Assembly: GCA_008694505.1 (NCBI GenBank)
Contig: VZDJ01000049.1
Location: 1,399,286 to 1,463,285, forward strand
Direction: 5' to 3'
Source of the DNA: Cyanoderma ruficeps
Lineage: Eukaryota; Chordata; Aves; Passeriformes; Timaliidae
Length of the DNA stretch: 64,000 nucleotides
Shown here: positions 33,101 to 41,838 of the stretch, piece by piece
Position numbering within the stretch: position 1 is the first letter of the stretch
Layout of the letters: every line of letters begins with the position of its first letter
Translations under genes and position numbers: made by a program
Notes under the pieces: generated by a model
The model's database searches: none
What the model was told of the DNA's origin: nothing
Seen by the model: the letters and a program-made list of their open reading frames with translations, nothing else

Positions 33101-34665
33101 AGGATTGATGGGGCAGGGGAGGTGTTTGCAGCCCATCTGTGCTGGATCCCAGCAGCAGCATCCAGGGAGCTCCCCCAGGGCCGGCTCCGCTGCGTTTTCC
33201 TGCTGTGCAGATGTGGGAGAGGCTGTTCCTGCAGCTCGGGGCTGGCCTGGCTCACAGCACACGTGGTGTCCCCAGGGCTCCCAGCACACACCAGCAACGG
33301 GACTGGGACTGCTGGAGTGCAGCACAGACCATTTATTGTTCTGCTTTTTCCAAAAGAACAAACATTTCATTTCACGTGTTCCTTTGGCCCTCGGTTCCTT
33401 CTGCAGAGTGCTCTGAATTTTCCAGCTGTGGCTGCACATTTTAAACCAGGGGAACAGATTTAGAAAACAGCATTAATTGTTGTGAAAGCCTGCAGAGCCC
33501 TCTGTGCAGAGGTGCTTCCAGCACAGCTCCCTCTGTGTCTGCTCCTCTGCAGGAATAGCTGGTGTCTCACTGCCATCTGTTGTCAGCTCCATGGAACAAA
33601 AACCTGCTCCAGCCGGTTGTTTTTTTTTTCCTGGGGTTGAGCGTTTCTTTTCCGTAGGAATTGAATTCCGAGAAGACATAAATACTTGCAGGGTGAAGAT
33701 CAGCACAAGGAAAGGCAAGAGGCCAGTGTTGAGCTGGCCTTTAATAGGGGACAGCAGGAATGTCCCATGGATGGACAGAGCTGAGAGAGGGAAGGACAGG
33801 CAATGAGCATAAAAGATTCCTGGAGGCAGAATGGGAATTGTTATCTTGCCCTTCCCATGACCACAATCCCAAATTTTAAATGGCAAAACCTCAGTGCAAT
33901 TAAAAATGTTCCTTTATCCAAATTCCTTCCTCCATTAGTCCCTCTGGAAGCTGAGCTTGGCAGTGGATCTCCTTGCTGGTGTCCTTTTTCTCTTCTGCAC
34001 ATTCAGGTAGCTCGAGAAACGTGGAAACAAGGAAAACAAATAGTTTTGGTGTGCAGTGGAAGAGGTGTCTCAGGAATGCTTCCTGCTCCATCTGCCCATG
34101 GATTCATCCATCAAAACTCCCATTAAAATACCAGCATTCTTATCTCTCTCACACCCTTGGCCTTCTGCTGCCTTTTGCTTCTTCAGGAAAGTGCCTGGAT
34201 ATTGCAGTGCTGAGAATGGGAACTCCCCTGGAATCCCAGGAAAACGGGGAGAGTCACCAAAACCCCCTGTGCTACAGGAGAGAGAGGGGGGTCACCAGCA
34301 TCCCAGCAAACTGGGAGAGGCCAGAAGGACTGGTGTATCCCAAAGAGGGAATCATCTGCTGCACAGGATTTGTGGCCTTTCCCAGAGCTTTTATTTGAGC
34401 AGTGTTTGGAGTGGGGAAGTTTATGAGCCCAGAGGCTTCAGCTGCAAGAGGAGTTTCATTTTTCAAGCAGCACATAAAAGTGTCTTTGTGAGGATCATAA
34501 AGAGCTGGTTGGGGGTGAGAGCTTAGCAGATACTTGGTGTGAATCATCTTTTTGTCTGTTTCTGTTTGTTTTTAACAGAATTGGTCCCCTCCAGGCTGTG
34601 AGAAGCTTGGGAAATGCCTGAAAGCACCAGAGTCTGATCCTAAGAAATGCTCTTGGCCTCACTGA
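199..34665 (+). CDS. GALNS: N-acetylgalactosamine-6-sulfatase (GALNS), exons 4-14, 5' part outside window
   Basis: Lysosomal sulfatase that removes 6-sulfate from galactose and N-acetylgalactosamine in keratan and chondroitin-6-sulfate; human deficiency causes Morquio A. Coding exons: 199-301, 2454-2597, 3801-3867, 3971-4098, 4836-4975, 6119-6222, 12058-12194, 14654-14756, 22271-22392, 31179-31296, 34579-34665 (TGA 34663-34665). All have AG/GT borders and their phases join into 416 complete codons. The first base pair completes a split codon equivalent to human Ala107, so exons 1-3, with the signal peptide and formylglycine Cys79, are missing only because the window starts here. Active-site residues visible (human numbers): Tyr108, Lys140, His142, His236 (ATHAP), Asp288-Asn289 (TSDNG), Lys310 (CGKQT). 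The ANLTQ glycosylation site (human Asn204) is kept; the second human site is not (GQSVAG). One codon is inserted before PFFLYW relative to human, and the human Arg253 position is Leu. C-terminal cysteines are conserved. Identity is secure; human comparison is from memory. Confidence 0.97.
302..2453 (+). other. GALNS intron 4 (human numbering)
   Basis: Intron between two coding exons, starting with GTAAAT and ending in CGCCAG. It is AT-rich and unique-looking. I see no CR1 fragment, RNA gene or open frame longer than about 130 codons that resembles a protein. Confidence 0.8.
2649..2996 (+). repeat. 22-24 bp minisatellite, about 15 copies
   Basis: Fifteen head-to-tail units of 22-24 bp in GALNS intron 5, beginning about 50 bp after the exon donor at 2598. 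Each unit reads CACACCTGGATGG, then CTT, TTT or GCTTT, then GGGG and two or three variable bases. The last unit runs directly into a CR1 3' tail at about 2986. The unit resembles the CR1 stretch 'ACTGGATGGGCTTTAAGGT'. The array is open in several frames on both strands, which is a consequence of the repeat and not evidence of coding. Confidence 0.95.
2986..3034 (+). mobile_element. CR1 LINE 3'-tail fragment
   Basis: The text GGGTTCCTTCCAACCCACAC followed by CATTCTGG and ATTCTGTGG matches the CR1 3' end (TTCCAACCCAAACCATTCTATGATTCTATG). It is the flank of the minisatellite at 2649-2996 and probably its source. Confidence 0.75.
4216..4232 (+). repeat. (TG)n microsatellite
   Basis: About eight TG dinucleotides in GALNS intron 7, between the exons at 3971-4098 and 4836-4975. 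Nothing else notable in this intron. Confidence 0.9.
6383..6396. promoter_or_regulatory. Palindromic double POU octamer ATGCAAATTTGCAT
   Basis: A perfect 14-bp palindrome made of two octamers in opposite orientation, ATGCAAAT and ATTTGCAT, sharing the central AT. The octamer is the binding site of POU factors such as Oct1. It sits about 160 bp after a GALNS exon. The motif is seen directly; regulatory function is inference. Confidence 0.35.
8063..8412 (+). mobile_element. CR1 LINE 3' fragment (~350 bp)
   Basis: 5'-truncated CR1 in sense to GALNS. It carries the block order typical of the CR1 3' untranslated end: GGAGACCTTGCTGCAGCCTT, GGCCCTGGCACAGGTGCCCA, CCTGGATCCCTGG, GGACAGGGCTTGGAGCAGCC, then TTCCAACCCAAACC and ATTCCATGATTCTA. 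It contains no reverse transcriptase coding sequence. Confidence 0.93.
9080..9870. promoter_or_regulatory. Candidate conserved noncoding element
   Basis: About 800 bp free of CR1 and coding sequence, with homopurine and T tracts and many homeodomain-like TAAT cores, for example ACGTAATTGGATGATTAAAG (9678-9697) and GGTTAATAAGGG (9719-9730). The text differs from the surrounding repetitive intron. Enhancer function is a guess that needs cross-species alignment. Confidence 0.3.
10060..10223 (+). repeat. 41-bp minisatellite, 4 copies
   Basis: Four tandem units beginning GGGCTCAGAGGGGACCTCAG and ending GTGCAGGGACA. Units 1 and 3 are identical; unit 4 is about 1 bp short at the start and longer at the end. 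The first half matches CR1 text (AGGGGACCTCA), so the array seems to lie inside an older CR1 copy that continues at 10285. Confidence 0.9.
10285..10440 (+). mobile_element. CR1 LINE fragment, diverged
   Basis: Contains GGAAGTTCCACCTGGACATG, CTGGACACCATCCTGTGCC and TGGGACTGGATGATTA, which follow the CR1 3' order but are diverged. It is probably the right half of the copy interrupted by the 41-bp array. Confidence 0.7.
10500..10575 (-). mobile_element. CR1 LINE fragment, antisense
   Basis: Short piece reading GGCCTTGAGCACTGCC and GGGGCAGCCACAGCTTCTCT, the reverse complement of the CR1 'GGATCCCTGGCAGTGCCCAAGGCC' region. Confidence 0.65.
12195..14653 (+). other. GALNS intron 10
   Basis: Intron of 2.46 kb. 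It has a T/A-rich near-inverted repeat at 13128-13176 (pyrimidine tract, CCTAGG, then an A tract). No CR1 copy, RNA gene or protein-like frame is evident. Confidence 0.75.
14868..15062 (+). mobile_element. CR1 LINE 3' fragment
   Basis: Matches the CR1 subfamily with CAGCTGCCCAGGGAGGTGAT, CACGTGGATGTGACACTTGG and the terminal GGACTCGATGATC ... TTCCAACTGAAATAATTCTG. It is sense to GALNS and begins about 110 bp after the exon ending at 14756. Confidence 0.9.
15236..15298 (+). mobile_element. CR1 LINE 3'-tail fragment
   Basis: TTGGAGACCCTGATCCTTGT, GGTCCCTTCCCACCC and ATATTCTGTGATTCTGGG match the last 60 bp of CR1. Confidence 0.75.
18700..19130. promoter_or_regulatory. CpG-rich islet within GALNS intron
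   Basis: About thirty CpG dinucleotides in roughly 400 bp (counted by eye), in a surrounding intron that is CpG-poor. It includes GGCGCCGGCCGGCAGGCGC, CTCCGCGCGAAGGG, a GATA-type ATCGATAAAG (18830-18839) and a RUNX-type TGTGGT (18898-18905 region). A 224-codon minus-strand frame over 18463-19137 resembles no family I know and shows no splice or initiation support. Possible enhancer, alternative promoter or gene-desert CNE; not proven. Confidence 0.45.
19830..19935 (-). mobile_element. CR1 LINE 3' fragment, antisense
   Basis: CCCAGAATCCTGGAGGCTGG, AAAAGCCCTCCCGGGTGATG and GAGTCCAACCTGTGAGCAG match the reverse complement of the CR1 3' end. Confidence 0.75.
20187..20248. repeat. (ATATAG)n microsatellite with 22-N gap
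   Basis: TATATATATAGATATATATAG runs on both sides of N 20208-20229. The true copy number is unknown because the gap lies inside the repeat. Confidence 0.95.
20720..20746. promoter_or_regulatory. POU octamer overlapping a 22-bp perfect palindrome
   Basis: ATTTGCAT at 20720-20727 overlaps a perfect 22-bp palindrome at 20725-20746 whose left arm is CATCCAAATTA. The region just left (TTAATTAAATTGCTTGTTTG) is also homeodomain-like. Sequence structure is certain; function is inferred. Confidence 0.35.
23548..23826 (+). mobile_element. CR1 LINE 3' fragment
   Basis: Full-order CR1 3' end: TGGCTCCCACTGCCAGAGGG, GGGCAGGCCCTGGCACAGGT, CCTGGATCCCTGG, GGTGTCCCTACCCATGGCAG, then CCATTCCAGGATTCTGTGG. It is sense to GALNS. 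Confidence 0.93.
23945..24008 (+). mobile_element. CR1 LINE 3'-tail fragment, diverged
   Basis: TGGATGATTTCTAGTACTCT, CAACCCTAAATACTCTGTGA and TTTTGGGATTCTG follow the terminal CR1 pattern of repeated ATTCTRTG. Confidence 0.6.
24977..25032 (+). mobile_element. CR1 LINE 3'-tail fragment
   Basis: GGGTTGGAACAAGATGAGTT, TTAAGGTCTCTTCCCACCCA, AACCATTCCATGATG: the last 55 bp of CR1, strongly 5'-truncated. Confidence 0.85.
25476..25800 (-). mobile_element. CR1 LINE 3' fragment, antisense
   Basis: Reverse complement of the CR1 3' end, from AGTGGATTGTGCTGGAAGGG at the left, through CATCCAGTGCCACCCCTGCC and CTCTGGCAGTGGGAGCCATT, to CTCCAGCTCTCCTGGAGCCC. It is antisense to GALNS and explains several open frames here. 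Confidence 0.93.
26283..26311. repeat. (TA)n microsatellite
   Basis: Alternating TA run interrupted by TTT in GALNS intron 12. Confidence 0.9.
27456..27507 (+). repeat. 26-bp tandem duplication
   Basis: Two adjacent 26-bp copies beginning AATAGCACTGAAAAGGAAAC and differing at one base (CTTCAGG versus CTTGAGG). A recent small duplication in unclassified purine-rich intron sequence. Confidence 0.9.
27765..27830 (+). mobile_element. CR1 LINE 3'-tail fragment
   Basis: CTGGACTCTCTGATCTTGGA, GGCTTTTTCCAACCTGAATG and ATTCTGGAATTCC match the end of the CR1 subfamily that reads GACTCGATGATCTTAGAGG. Confidence 0.8.
28313..28425 (-). mobile_element. CR1 LINE 3' fragment, antisense
   Basis: AGAATCATGGAATCCTGGAA, TGGTTTGGATTGGAAGGGGC and CCAAGCCCTGTCCAACCTGG: reverse complement of the CR1 terminus with an internal deletion. 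Confidence 0.88.
29567..29815 (+). mobile_element. CR1 LINE 3' fragment
   Basis: GGTTAGATGGGATATTGGGA, GAGGCCCTGGCACAGGTGTC, CAGGCTGGACAGGGCTTGGA, then CCACCCAAACCATTCCAGGA. It is sense to GALNS. Confidence 0.93.
31447..31690 (-). mobile_element. CR1 LINE 3' fragment, antisense
   Basis: Begins CAGAGTCTTAGAATCAGGGA, continues GCAATGGTTTGGGTGGAAAG and CCTGCCCACCCTCACAGAGA. It lies 150 bp after the GALNS exon at 31179-31296. Confidence 0.92.
32798..33066 (+). mobile_element. CR1 LINE 3' fragment
   Basis: AGGGACAGGACACAGGGAAT, GGCAGGCCCTGGCACAGGTG, CAGGGGAAGGTGTCCCTGCC, CCACCCAAACCATTGCAGGA. Very close in text to the copy at 23548-23826, which suggests the same young subfamily. Confidence 0.93.
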
Positions 34666-35317
34666 CGGCTGCAGCCCTCCAGAGCTACCCAGAGGCAGCT
34701 GGACATCCAGTTTCCAATGCCTGCTCCTGTTGGCACTCCTGTTTACACAGGAAGGGTGTGATGTGTGCATGATATCATCACTTGCTCTTCCAAAAGGGCC
34801 AGTGTTTATATTCCTCGTGCTCAGGGTTTAGCCTCTACTCCTCTCTTCTCCCAGTTCTTTCCCTAAATGGTAACTCCAGTGAGGATTGGTGGAGCTGTGA
34901 AAGCTCTCTGGACAGCCACGACTCTGCCATCAGCTCCAAAATGCCAGGGGTCACTCCTGCTCCTTCCACCCAGCCTTGCTCACTGGGGTGCCCCAACAGG
35001 AGCCATGGGGCAGCTCAGGAAACTGGGAGCTGCCAGAGAGCCCTGCCCAAACTGCCCGTGTTTGGTTTGCCTGTAGCTTGTTGTTTTAACATTTGATTTC
35101 CATTGTGAACTCCCGACACCAACTTGTTTTTCCTTTCTCCCGAAATTTGTGAGTTCTGGATGCAAACAAGGGATCCCTCCTGTTCACAGCTGAGGGGTTT
35201 GGATCCAGGAAGAATGCCCTGAATTCCCTCCATGTGTAGCTGCAAACATTCCCTAGGTTATTGTTTAAGGAAAGGTGAGGATTGTGTTCAGGTAAGTGTT
35301 GGACTGGAGTTACAGCC

Positions 35318-35601
35318 CCTGCCAGTGCCTGAAAGGGCTCCAGGAGAGCTGGAGAGCCAGGACACAGGGATTGGCTTCCCACTGCCAGGGGACAGGGTTA
35401 GATGGGATATTGGGAAGCAATTCTTCCCTGTAGGAGTGGTGAGGCCCTGGCACAGGTGCCCAGAGCGGCTGTGGCTGCCCCCAGATCCCTGGCAGTGTCC
35501 AAGGCCAGGCTGGACAGGGCTTGGAGCACCCTGGGCTAGTGGGGTTGCACTGGATGAGCTTCCAGGTCTTCTCCAACCCAGACCATTGCAGGATTCTGTT
35601 G
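35318..35601 (+). mobile_element. CR1 LINE 3' fragment
   Basis: CCTGCCAGTGCCTGAAAGGG, CTCCAGGAGAGCTGGAGAGC, GGTGAGGCCCTGGCACAGGT (approximately), GGACAGGGCTTGGAGCACCC, ending CAGACCATTGCAGGATTCTG. It lies about 650 bp after the GALNS stop, so it may be inside the 3' UTR. Confidence 0.92.
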
Positions 35602-36044
35602 CCTAATCGTTGGTGCAGGACGTTTGTGGGGAACTGGGGCTCAGGTGTTCATTTTGGGGCTTTCCTTAATTTCCAGAAATCTGGGTCTAGAGCTGGTCCA
35701 GGTCACACTTCCCATCTCATGCTCTGGGCCCAGCCAAGTGCAGGCTCAGAAAAGCCCTTTTGCATCAGCCCTTAACTCCTGACCCCATTTCCAGCTCACG
35801 CTCTCCAAGGAATTCTTGTGCAAACTTTCCCCAGCCTGGGTGTAGCCCTCCTTTAGCCAGAGTTCCTGGGGAACACGGAGCCTTTGCTCCATTCCACAGG
35901 GCAGATCCCTGCTCTGCCTTGGAGCCCGTTCCACACCCTTCCCTGTCTCCAGCAAACCTGTCTGGAGCAAAACCAGCCTCCTCTGGGCCTTCAGAGTTGG
36001 AGGGAGCCCTGAGCATGTTTGGGTTCAGACTGAAAGAGGGGAAT

Positions 36045-36213
36045 TTGGGTTGGATGTAAGGAATTGTTCTCTGGGAGGGTGGGGAGGTCCTGGCACAGGG
36101 TGCCCAGAGAAGCTTGGAGCAGCCTGGGATAGTGGAAGGTGTCCCTGCCCATGGCAGGGGATGGAACAGGATGAGTTTTTAGATCCCTTCCCACCCAAGC
36201 CATTCCATGGTTG
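36045..36213 (+). mobile_element. CR1 LINE 3' fragment with internal deletion
   Basis: TTGGGTTGGATGTAAGGAAT, GAGGTCCTGGCACAGGGTGC, then directly AGAAGCTTGGAGCAGCCTGG and CAAGCCATTCCATGGTTG. The GGATCCCTGG block is missing. Confidence 0.88.
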
Positions 36214-36895
36214 TCCACTTGTCCCACCAACAGCTCTGCTTCCACCCCTCCAGTGTTTCCCACAGTTCACGTGCCCTCTCTGTGGGATGTTGTGCTGCCA
36301 TAGGAAAATCCAGGTGCTCTGTGCCTGGAAACTGCTCAAATTCCTTCCCAAGCTAAGCCTGAGAGCTCTGCTTCTGTGCCAACCGCTGTGCTCCCGCTGG
36401 CTCTGGGCTCTCAGCTGCTTGCTCCTGCCCTCCTGTAATCCCAAACATTCCCATTCTGCCCATTCCCGTGGTTTACAGACCTGTAATCCCCTCCACACTA
36501 ATTCCTGGTGTGTGTCTCATGGAGCTGGATAATCCCATAAAACTGGAATAAGAACAGCACTTGAGTCAGCTCTTGCTGTTCCACCTCTCAGAAATCTCAG
36601 CCAGCGTTTCAGGGATCCCTGCACATCTGCAAGTGGCATTTGTTTACAGCCCACATTTCTCAGGGTGTTCCTAATTGTCCTTCAAGTATATCATGGCATT
36701 TCCAGCTCATCCATAACATTGCTCCTTGTTTAGACACAGCTCAAGGCTCGGGAGATCCGGCCAGCAGCTCCCTCAGGGGTGAGGTGAGGCCAGGGAGCAG
36801 TTGTGGGGCTGTCAGCACAGGAGACCCGAGAAAACCAGGAGCTCCCCATTTGCTGGGGCTGCTCCACCTCTGCTTTAGGGCTTCTCCGTGTCCAG

Positions 36896-37275
36896 AGAAG
36901 GGAACAGAGCTGGGAAGGGGCTGGAGAATCCTCAGGGAGCTGGGAAAGGAGCTCAGCCTGGAGAAAAGGAGCTCAGGGGGAACCTTCTGGCTCTGCACAA
37001 CTCCCTGACAGTGAGGGGGGGTCAGGCTCTGCTCCCAGGGAACAGGGACAGGAGGAGAGATGAGCCAGGGGAGGCTTAGGTTGAGTATCAGGGAATTTTA
37101 CTGATGGAAAGGCTGAAAAGCACTGGCACAGGGCAGTGGTGGTATCCCCCATCCCTGGGAGTGTTGGAAACCACGTGGATGTGGCATTGAGGTGACCGTG
37201 GTGGTGGTGCTGGGCTGAGCGCTGGGCTCGATCTCAAAGGTCTTTTCCAACCTCAGTGGCTTTGATTCCACAGTT
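36896..37275 (+). mobile_element. CR1 LINE 3' fragment, longest and oldest-looking
   Basis: Diverged copy with CTGGAGAATCCTCAGGGAGC, GGCTTAGGTTGAGTATCAGG, CACGTGGATGTGGCATTGAG, then GGCTCGATCTCAAAGGTCTT and TTCCAACCTCAGTGGCTTTG. About 380 bp; no coding remnant. Confidence 0.85.
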
Positions 37276-37714
37276 GTGTCACTGGGCCTGTCAGAGCCCT
37301 GCATTCACTGCAAAACTCCCGCCAGAGGAGGGAGTCCGCGGCTGCAGCTCCCTGCCCGTCCTGTCAGCCCTCAAATCCTGAGGTCACAGCACTCCGTGGG
37401 GTTTTGTGCTGCTCAGGAAGAGTTCCCCCAGGATCAGAGCTGGACTCTGGCCTGGCCACACTCCTCAGCCCCCAGAGTTTGCTCTGGACACCTCCTCCCT
37501 CTCCCCTGCCTGCTGCTTCCTCCTTTTCTCTTTCACAGCTGCACTTTGGAAGATCCTGCTTTGCCCCTGGAACTTGCTCTGAGCAGCCACGGGGTTTGTC
37601 TCCCCTCCCAGCACAGCAAACCCTCATTCTTCCCTGGAATAATTTCAGGACACAGATCCTGGAGGGAAACTTTGCCCTTGAAAGCAAGTAAGTGAAGCCA
37701 TGAAGTCTGTTTAG

Positions 37715-37720
37715 AATAAA
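37715..37720 (+). terminator. AATAAA, candidate distal GALNS polyadenylation signal
   Basis: First canonical plus-strand AATAAA after the GALNS stop, 3.05 kb downstream. A second is at 39657-39662, after a T-rich, UTR-like stretch. Neither is supported by other data; a noncanonical nearer signal is possible. Confidence 0.25.
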
Positions 37721-40700
37721 AGGGCACGAAGCAGATAATAAATAATCAGGGTTTAATGTGACAAAGCTTCTGCTTTAAATTTAAATAGGAATAGTTGTTT
37801 TACAGCTGGATAATAGGAGGAATTTTAAATGAACTCCTTTCCTAAAAATGTACAGATTTAAAAGTTGTGAGATGAAGAACTAATGAGGAAGAATAAACTA
37901 ATTTATCAGCAATGCAGTCTGTGATTTCACCTGTAAGCCAAGGGAGGGACACCTTGCTTTGGGGCACTCTCCCAGGTTTGCCTCCTGGATCATGAGACTG
38001 ACTGGGCTTCAAAATACCTTGGTTTGTTTTCCTGGAATTATTTTTACCTTGGATCAATCTCCCAGCCCACACGGTGCAGTTCAGAGGCTGGGGGGGAACC
38101 AGGGCCAGCACAGGGGTGGGGATGGTGCCTGCAGCCCCCACTGCCCACTCGGGGCACAAAGTGGCCACATGTGCCCTTAAAAAACATCCTGAGCTGCTGG
38201 CCTGAAGCTTCCCAGTCTGGGAACTGGGGCTGGAGGGATTTCCTGCCCACTCAGGGGCCTGCAGCAGCCAAACTGGTCTGGTGGTGGCTTCTGTTCTCAA
38301 GCTGGGAGACAGAAATGCCAAAGGAATGGAGTTTAGGGCTGTGATGTTCCTTTTTTATGTTTATTATGCCGAACGCTAAAAGCTTCATATCTTCCTGGCC
38401 TAAGAGCCCGAAGAATTTCTTTCTTGCCTTTAATTTCCAATTAGCTGAGCCTCTCAAGCCTCCCAGCTCTGCCCCTGAGGCTCTGTTATCATCCCACCCT
38501 CCGTGCAGAGAAGCTTCCGAAATGGATGGAACTAATAATCGTGGAAAAACTCCGGCTGCATTTCCAGGCCCTGCCTGCAAAAGCGGAGCCTTGACTTCGA
38601 ATCCTGCAGCGACAAATGGATTATTTCGGTGGCAAATTGGTCCTCGGGGAGCGACAATTTGGGGAGCTGAAGGCTGGAGCTGGGAAGCAGCAGATCAATT
38701 CCCAACACTGGGAGCCAAGGTTAATGCCCTGCAAAGTGCCCTGAGTGCAGCAGTGAAGGAGAAGGCAGCCTCAGGAATGTGGTGTCAAAGGGAAAATGGG
38801 AACTTTGGAACAAGGGAAGTCCCGTGGATTTGCTGGTTAATCCTGAGGGCTCGTTTTGGGCAGTGACAGTGGGATTTGACTAAAAGAAGTGGAACTGATA
38901 CCTCCAAGAAGGAGGCTGTGGGACTTGGGACAGTAGTGGAAGTGGCACTTCCCATTCCTGTCACCTCCAGCCCTTCCCAAACATCCCAAAACTCCAGGTT
39001 TCACATAAAGGATCTCCTCAAGGTCGGACACTCTTATTTTCCCCAGTGACAACAGCTTTGAAACAACCACGTGGAAGAATTCCAGCAGCTGGAGAAGGAC
39101 CTGTGGAGGGTGAGAAGTGAATGGAGTTTGTGGGGCGGGAAGGTTTGGGGTGCTGGGAGGTGATTTTGGGCTGCAGAGCCCCCAGCAGCCTCTGGAGCAC
39201 AGCCAGCAGAGAAAGCCCTCCCCAGGGACCCTGCCCTTGTCCTCAGCACTGGGAAACTTTACAAACTAAACACACTTTTATTCTCTTAAGAGCTCTTTTG
39301 CTTGTTCAGCTTCCAAATAACTGTTCTGCCGTTAGAATGGCCTGTTTTCCATCTCTCCTAGCAGTTAGAATACTTGGAAATCGACTTTTCCTTTTGTTTT
39401 CTGGTAGCACTGGATGTTTTTCTATGTTATCAGGAGGCAGCACTGTGGTGGCCCTTGAATTAAACTGTCAGGGGGGTTAACTTTTTTAGAACAGCTGCAA
39501 GGGAAGAACTGAAATCCCATTTTTGGGTTCTTTTTTTCCTTTGGAAAATGGCTATTTTAAACACCAAGGCACCATTTGCCTGTTTTCTTTATATCCCCTT
39601 CCACCATTTAAAGTTTTGTTGTTGCTTGAAGTCTAGTTGGGATTATATAAATCCTAAATAAAGATGGATCTGTAGCCAGAAGCTTGTGGTTTTTTTAAGA
39701 GAGAGAAAAAACCCTCGGCCTTCCAGCTTCTGGAGAGAGGCAATCTGGCAGCTCTCCGGGCCTTTGTCCCTCTTGGAGTCACTTAACACCCTCTGGGCCA
39801 CGAGGTTGGTAGCACAATTCCCAGCTGAAAGGGAGAGCAGATAAAAGCCAGCAGGGAGGAATGCGAGCCAAATCCATTAGTTCTGGATCAGACACAAAAC
39901 CCAGGCTGGCCAGGGCAGAGAGAGGAGTTCGGTGTCTTCTCCAAGGGCCTGATCCAACCTGCTGCAGCAGGCAGGAGGTGCTGCCTGGGCTCCGAGGGAG
40001 GCAGAGCTGGATCACGACACTTTTCCCTCTTTTAGGGGGACAGAACCAGCTCTGAGGCTTCTGTCCCGAGCCCAGGGCTCTGGCTGGAGAGCTGCATTCT
40101 TCTGGTGTTGAAATAAGATATTTCAAATTTGGGTGTTTTTTGGTTTTGTTTTTGTTTTTTTTTTTTAAGGGTTTAAAGTGCATGAGTTTCCTCAGCTGAG
40201 ATTGAAACGAAACATTCCAGTGGATTTGCAGGGAAATTTTTTGTGCTCGTTTTCCCCCGTGGAAGGGGGATGTTGAAATTCGGGGCATTTTGTTCCACTT
40301 CACACCGAAGTGTTAAAATCCTGAACGGAACACAAACTTCCAGGCTCAGCACAGCTCTTTAATTGCTTGGTTAAGCTGATTAAAGTGAGTTCCCAAGCTT
40401 TTCTATTCCCAGTTTCTGTGCTCCCTGGCTAATAACACCTCTCCCACCAGGATCTCAAAGCACTTTTAAATCACTGGTGACCTCGGTGTCCAGAAAAGAG
40501 GCAAACCCAGAGTCTCCTGGGGGAATCCAGATTCCAGGTGGTGATTCCTCTGCCAGGCACAGATCAGCCCTGAACCTCTCGGAGCCACGAGCGGATGTGG
40601 AGTCACCTCCCGGGTGATATTCCAGAGCCCTTTGACATCACATTTGGAAAGGGGTCCTAGGAAAGTTCTCTGCAGATGGAAATTGCAGTAGGAGTCAGCG

Positions 40701-41549
40701 GTGTTGTTTGAAAGGTGGAACAATCACAGGGAAAACTGATTTCCTTGGGGTGTTCCAGTGCCAGTAGGTGCAGTCGGAATCCTTGGAGATGGGGGAAAAA
40801 TCAGGAGTTCAGACAGGAATCTCAGGAATGTCGTCTTTTAACCATGATTTCTGGGAGCTGGGTCACTGCAAGTCCAGTTTGGTGTAACCTTTGTGCCCTG
40901 CCCGGCAGAACTGATGGGGACAGACTGATCCCACATCCCAGAGGAGACATCCCTGGCTGTGGGGTGGGGCAGTGGGGGCACTCAGATCCACTGAAGCTGG
41001 AGAAGGTTTGCCAGGGCTTGGTTGGGATGAGGGGCCTGGGAACCTCACTCAGCCTCCAGGAAAATGTGGTGGAGTCTCCTGCACTGAGGATGGGATGGTG
41101 GGGGGGTCACAAACAAGACAGGGGTGACACAGACCCCCCGTTCCAGCCCCTCTGTTAGTGAGAGGCAGAAACAGAGCTGCCTGGCAGGCTGAAAAGATCC
41201 TTTTTTTCCAGGAAATAAGCTCCTGCTTATTTATTTCCACGAGTAGGCAGATAAATTCCATCAGCAATTCCATCTGCCAGGAAGAAGAGGAGTTGCTGGA
41301 ACAGCTCATTGTCCAGTGCTGTGCTTGTAAGGTCACAAGAGAAACTCGTCCAGCTCATCCCAGGGAGCGGGAGCTGCACAGCCCCGGTTCCACTGGAAGG
41401 CTGTGTCCTCCCTCCGTGTTTGCTTCCCTGGAACAGCTGCCCAGGAGGATTCTTCTGGTGCCAAAGAGATAATCTGTGTTCAGGGAAAATCTTACTTTGT
41501 GAGGGAATGGTTGTGAAGGGAGCACGGGCTGTGGCTGCCAGGAGGAGTT

Positions 41550-41838
41550 AACAGGAGCTGGGATTGTTCAGCCTGGGGAAGAGGAGGCTCCAGGGGACCT
41601 GAGGGCTCTTTCCAGTGCCTCAAGGGGTTCTGAGAGAGCTGGAGAGGGACTTTGGGCAAGGGCCAGGGTAAGGGGGAATGGCTTCCCCAGAGGACAGGGT
41701 TAGGTGGGATATTGGGGAGAAATTCCTCCCTGGGAGGGCGGGCAGGCCCTGGCACAGGCAGCTGTGGCTGCCCCTGGATCCCTGGAAGTGTCCAAGGCCA
41801 GGTTGGACAGGGCTTGGAGCACCCTGGGCTAGTGCAGG
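41550..41838 (+). mobile_element. CR1 LINE fragment lacking the 3' tail
   Basis: GGAGCTGGGATTGTTCAGCC, TGGGGAAGAGGAGGCTCCAG, TTGGACAGGGCTTGGAGCAC, then it stops at CTGGGCTAGTGCAGG without the terminal ATTCTATG motif. The missing tail is unusual for CR1 and suggests later deletion. Confidence 0.9.

Larger units (their letters stand above)
31297..34578 (+). other. GALNS intron 13
   Basis: 3.3 kb intron with an antisense CR1 at 31447-31690 and a sense CR1 at 32798-33066. Small imperfect direct repeats of ACAAAATAGTAACAGGCAAAA lie at 31986-32062. Nothing else recognised. Confidence 0.8.
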
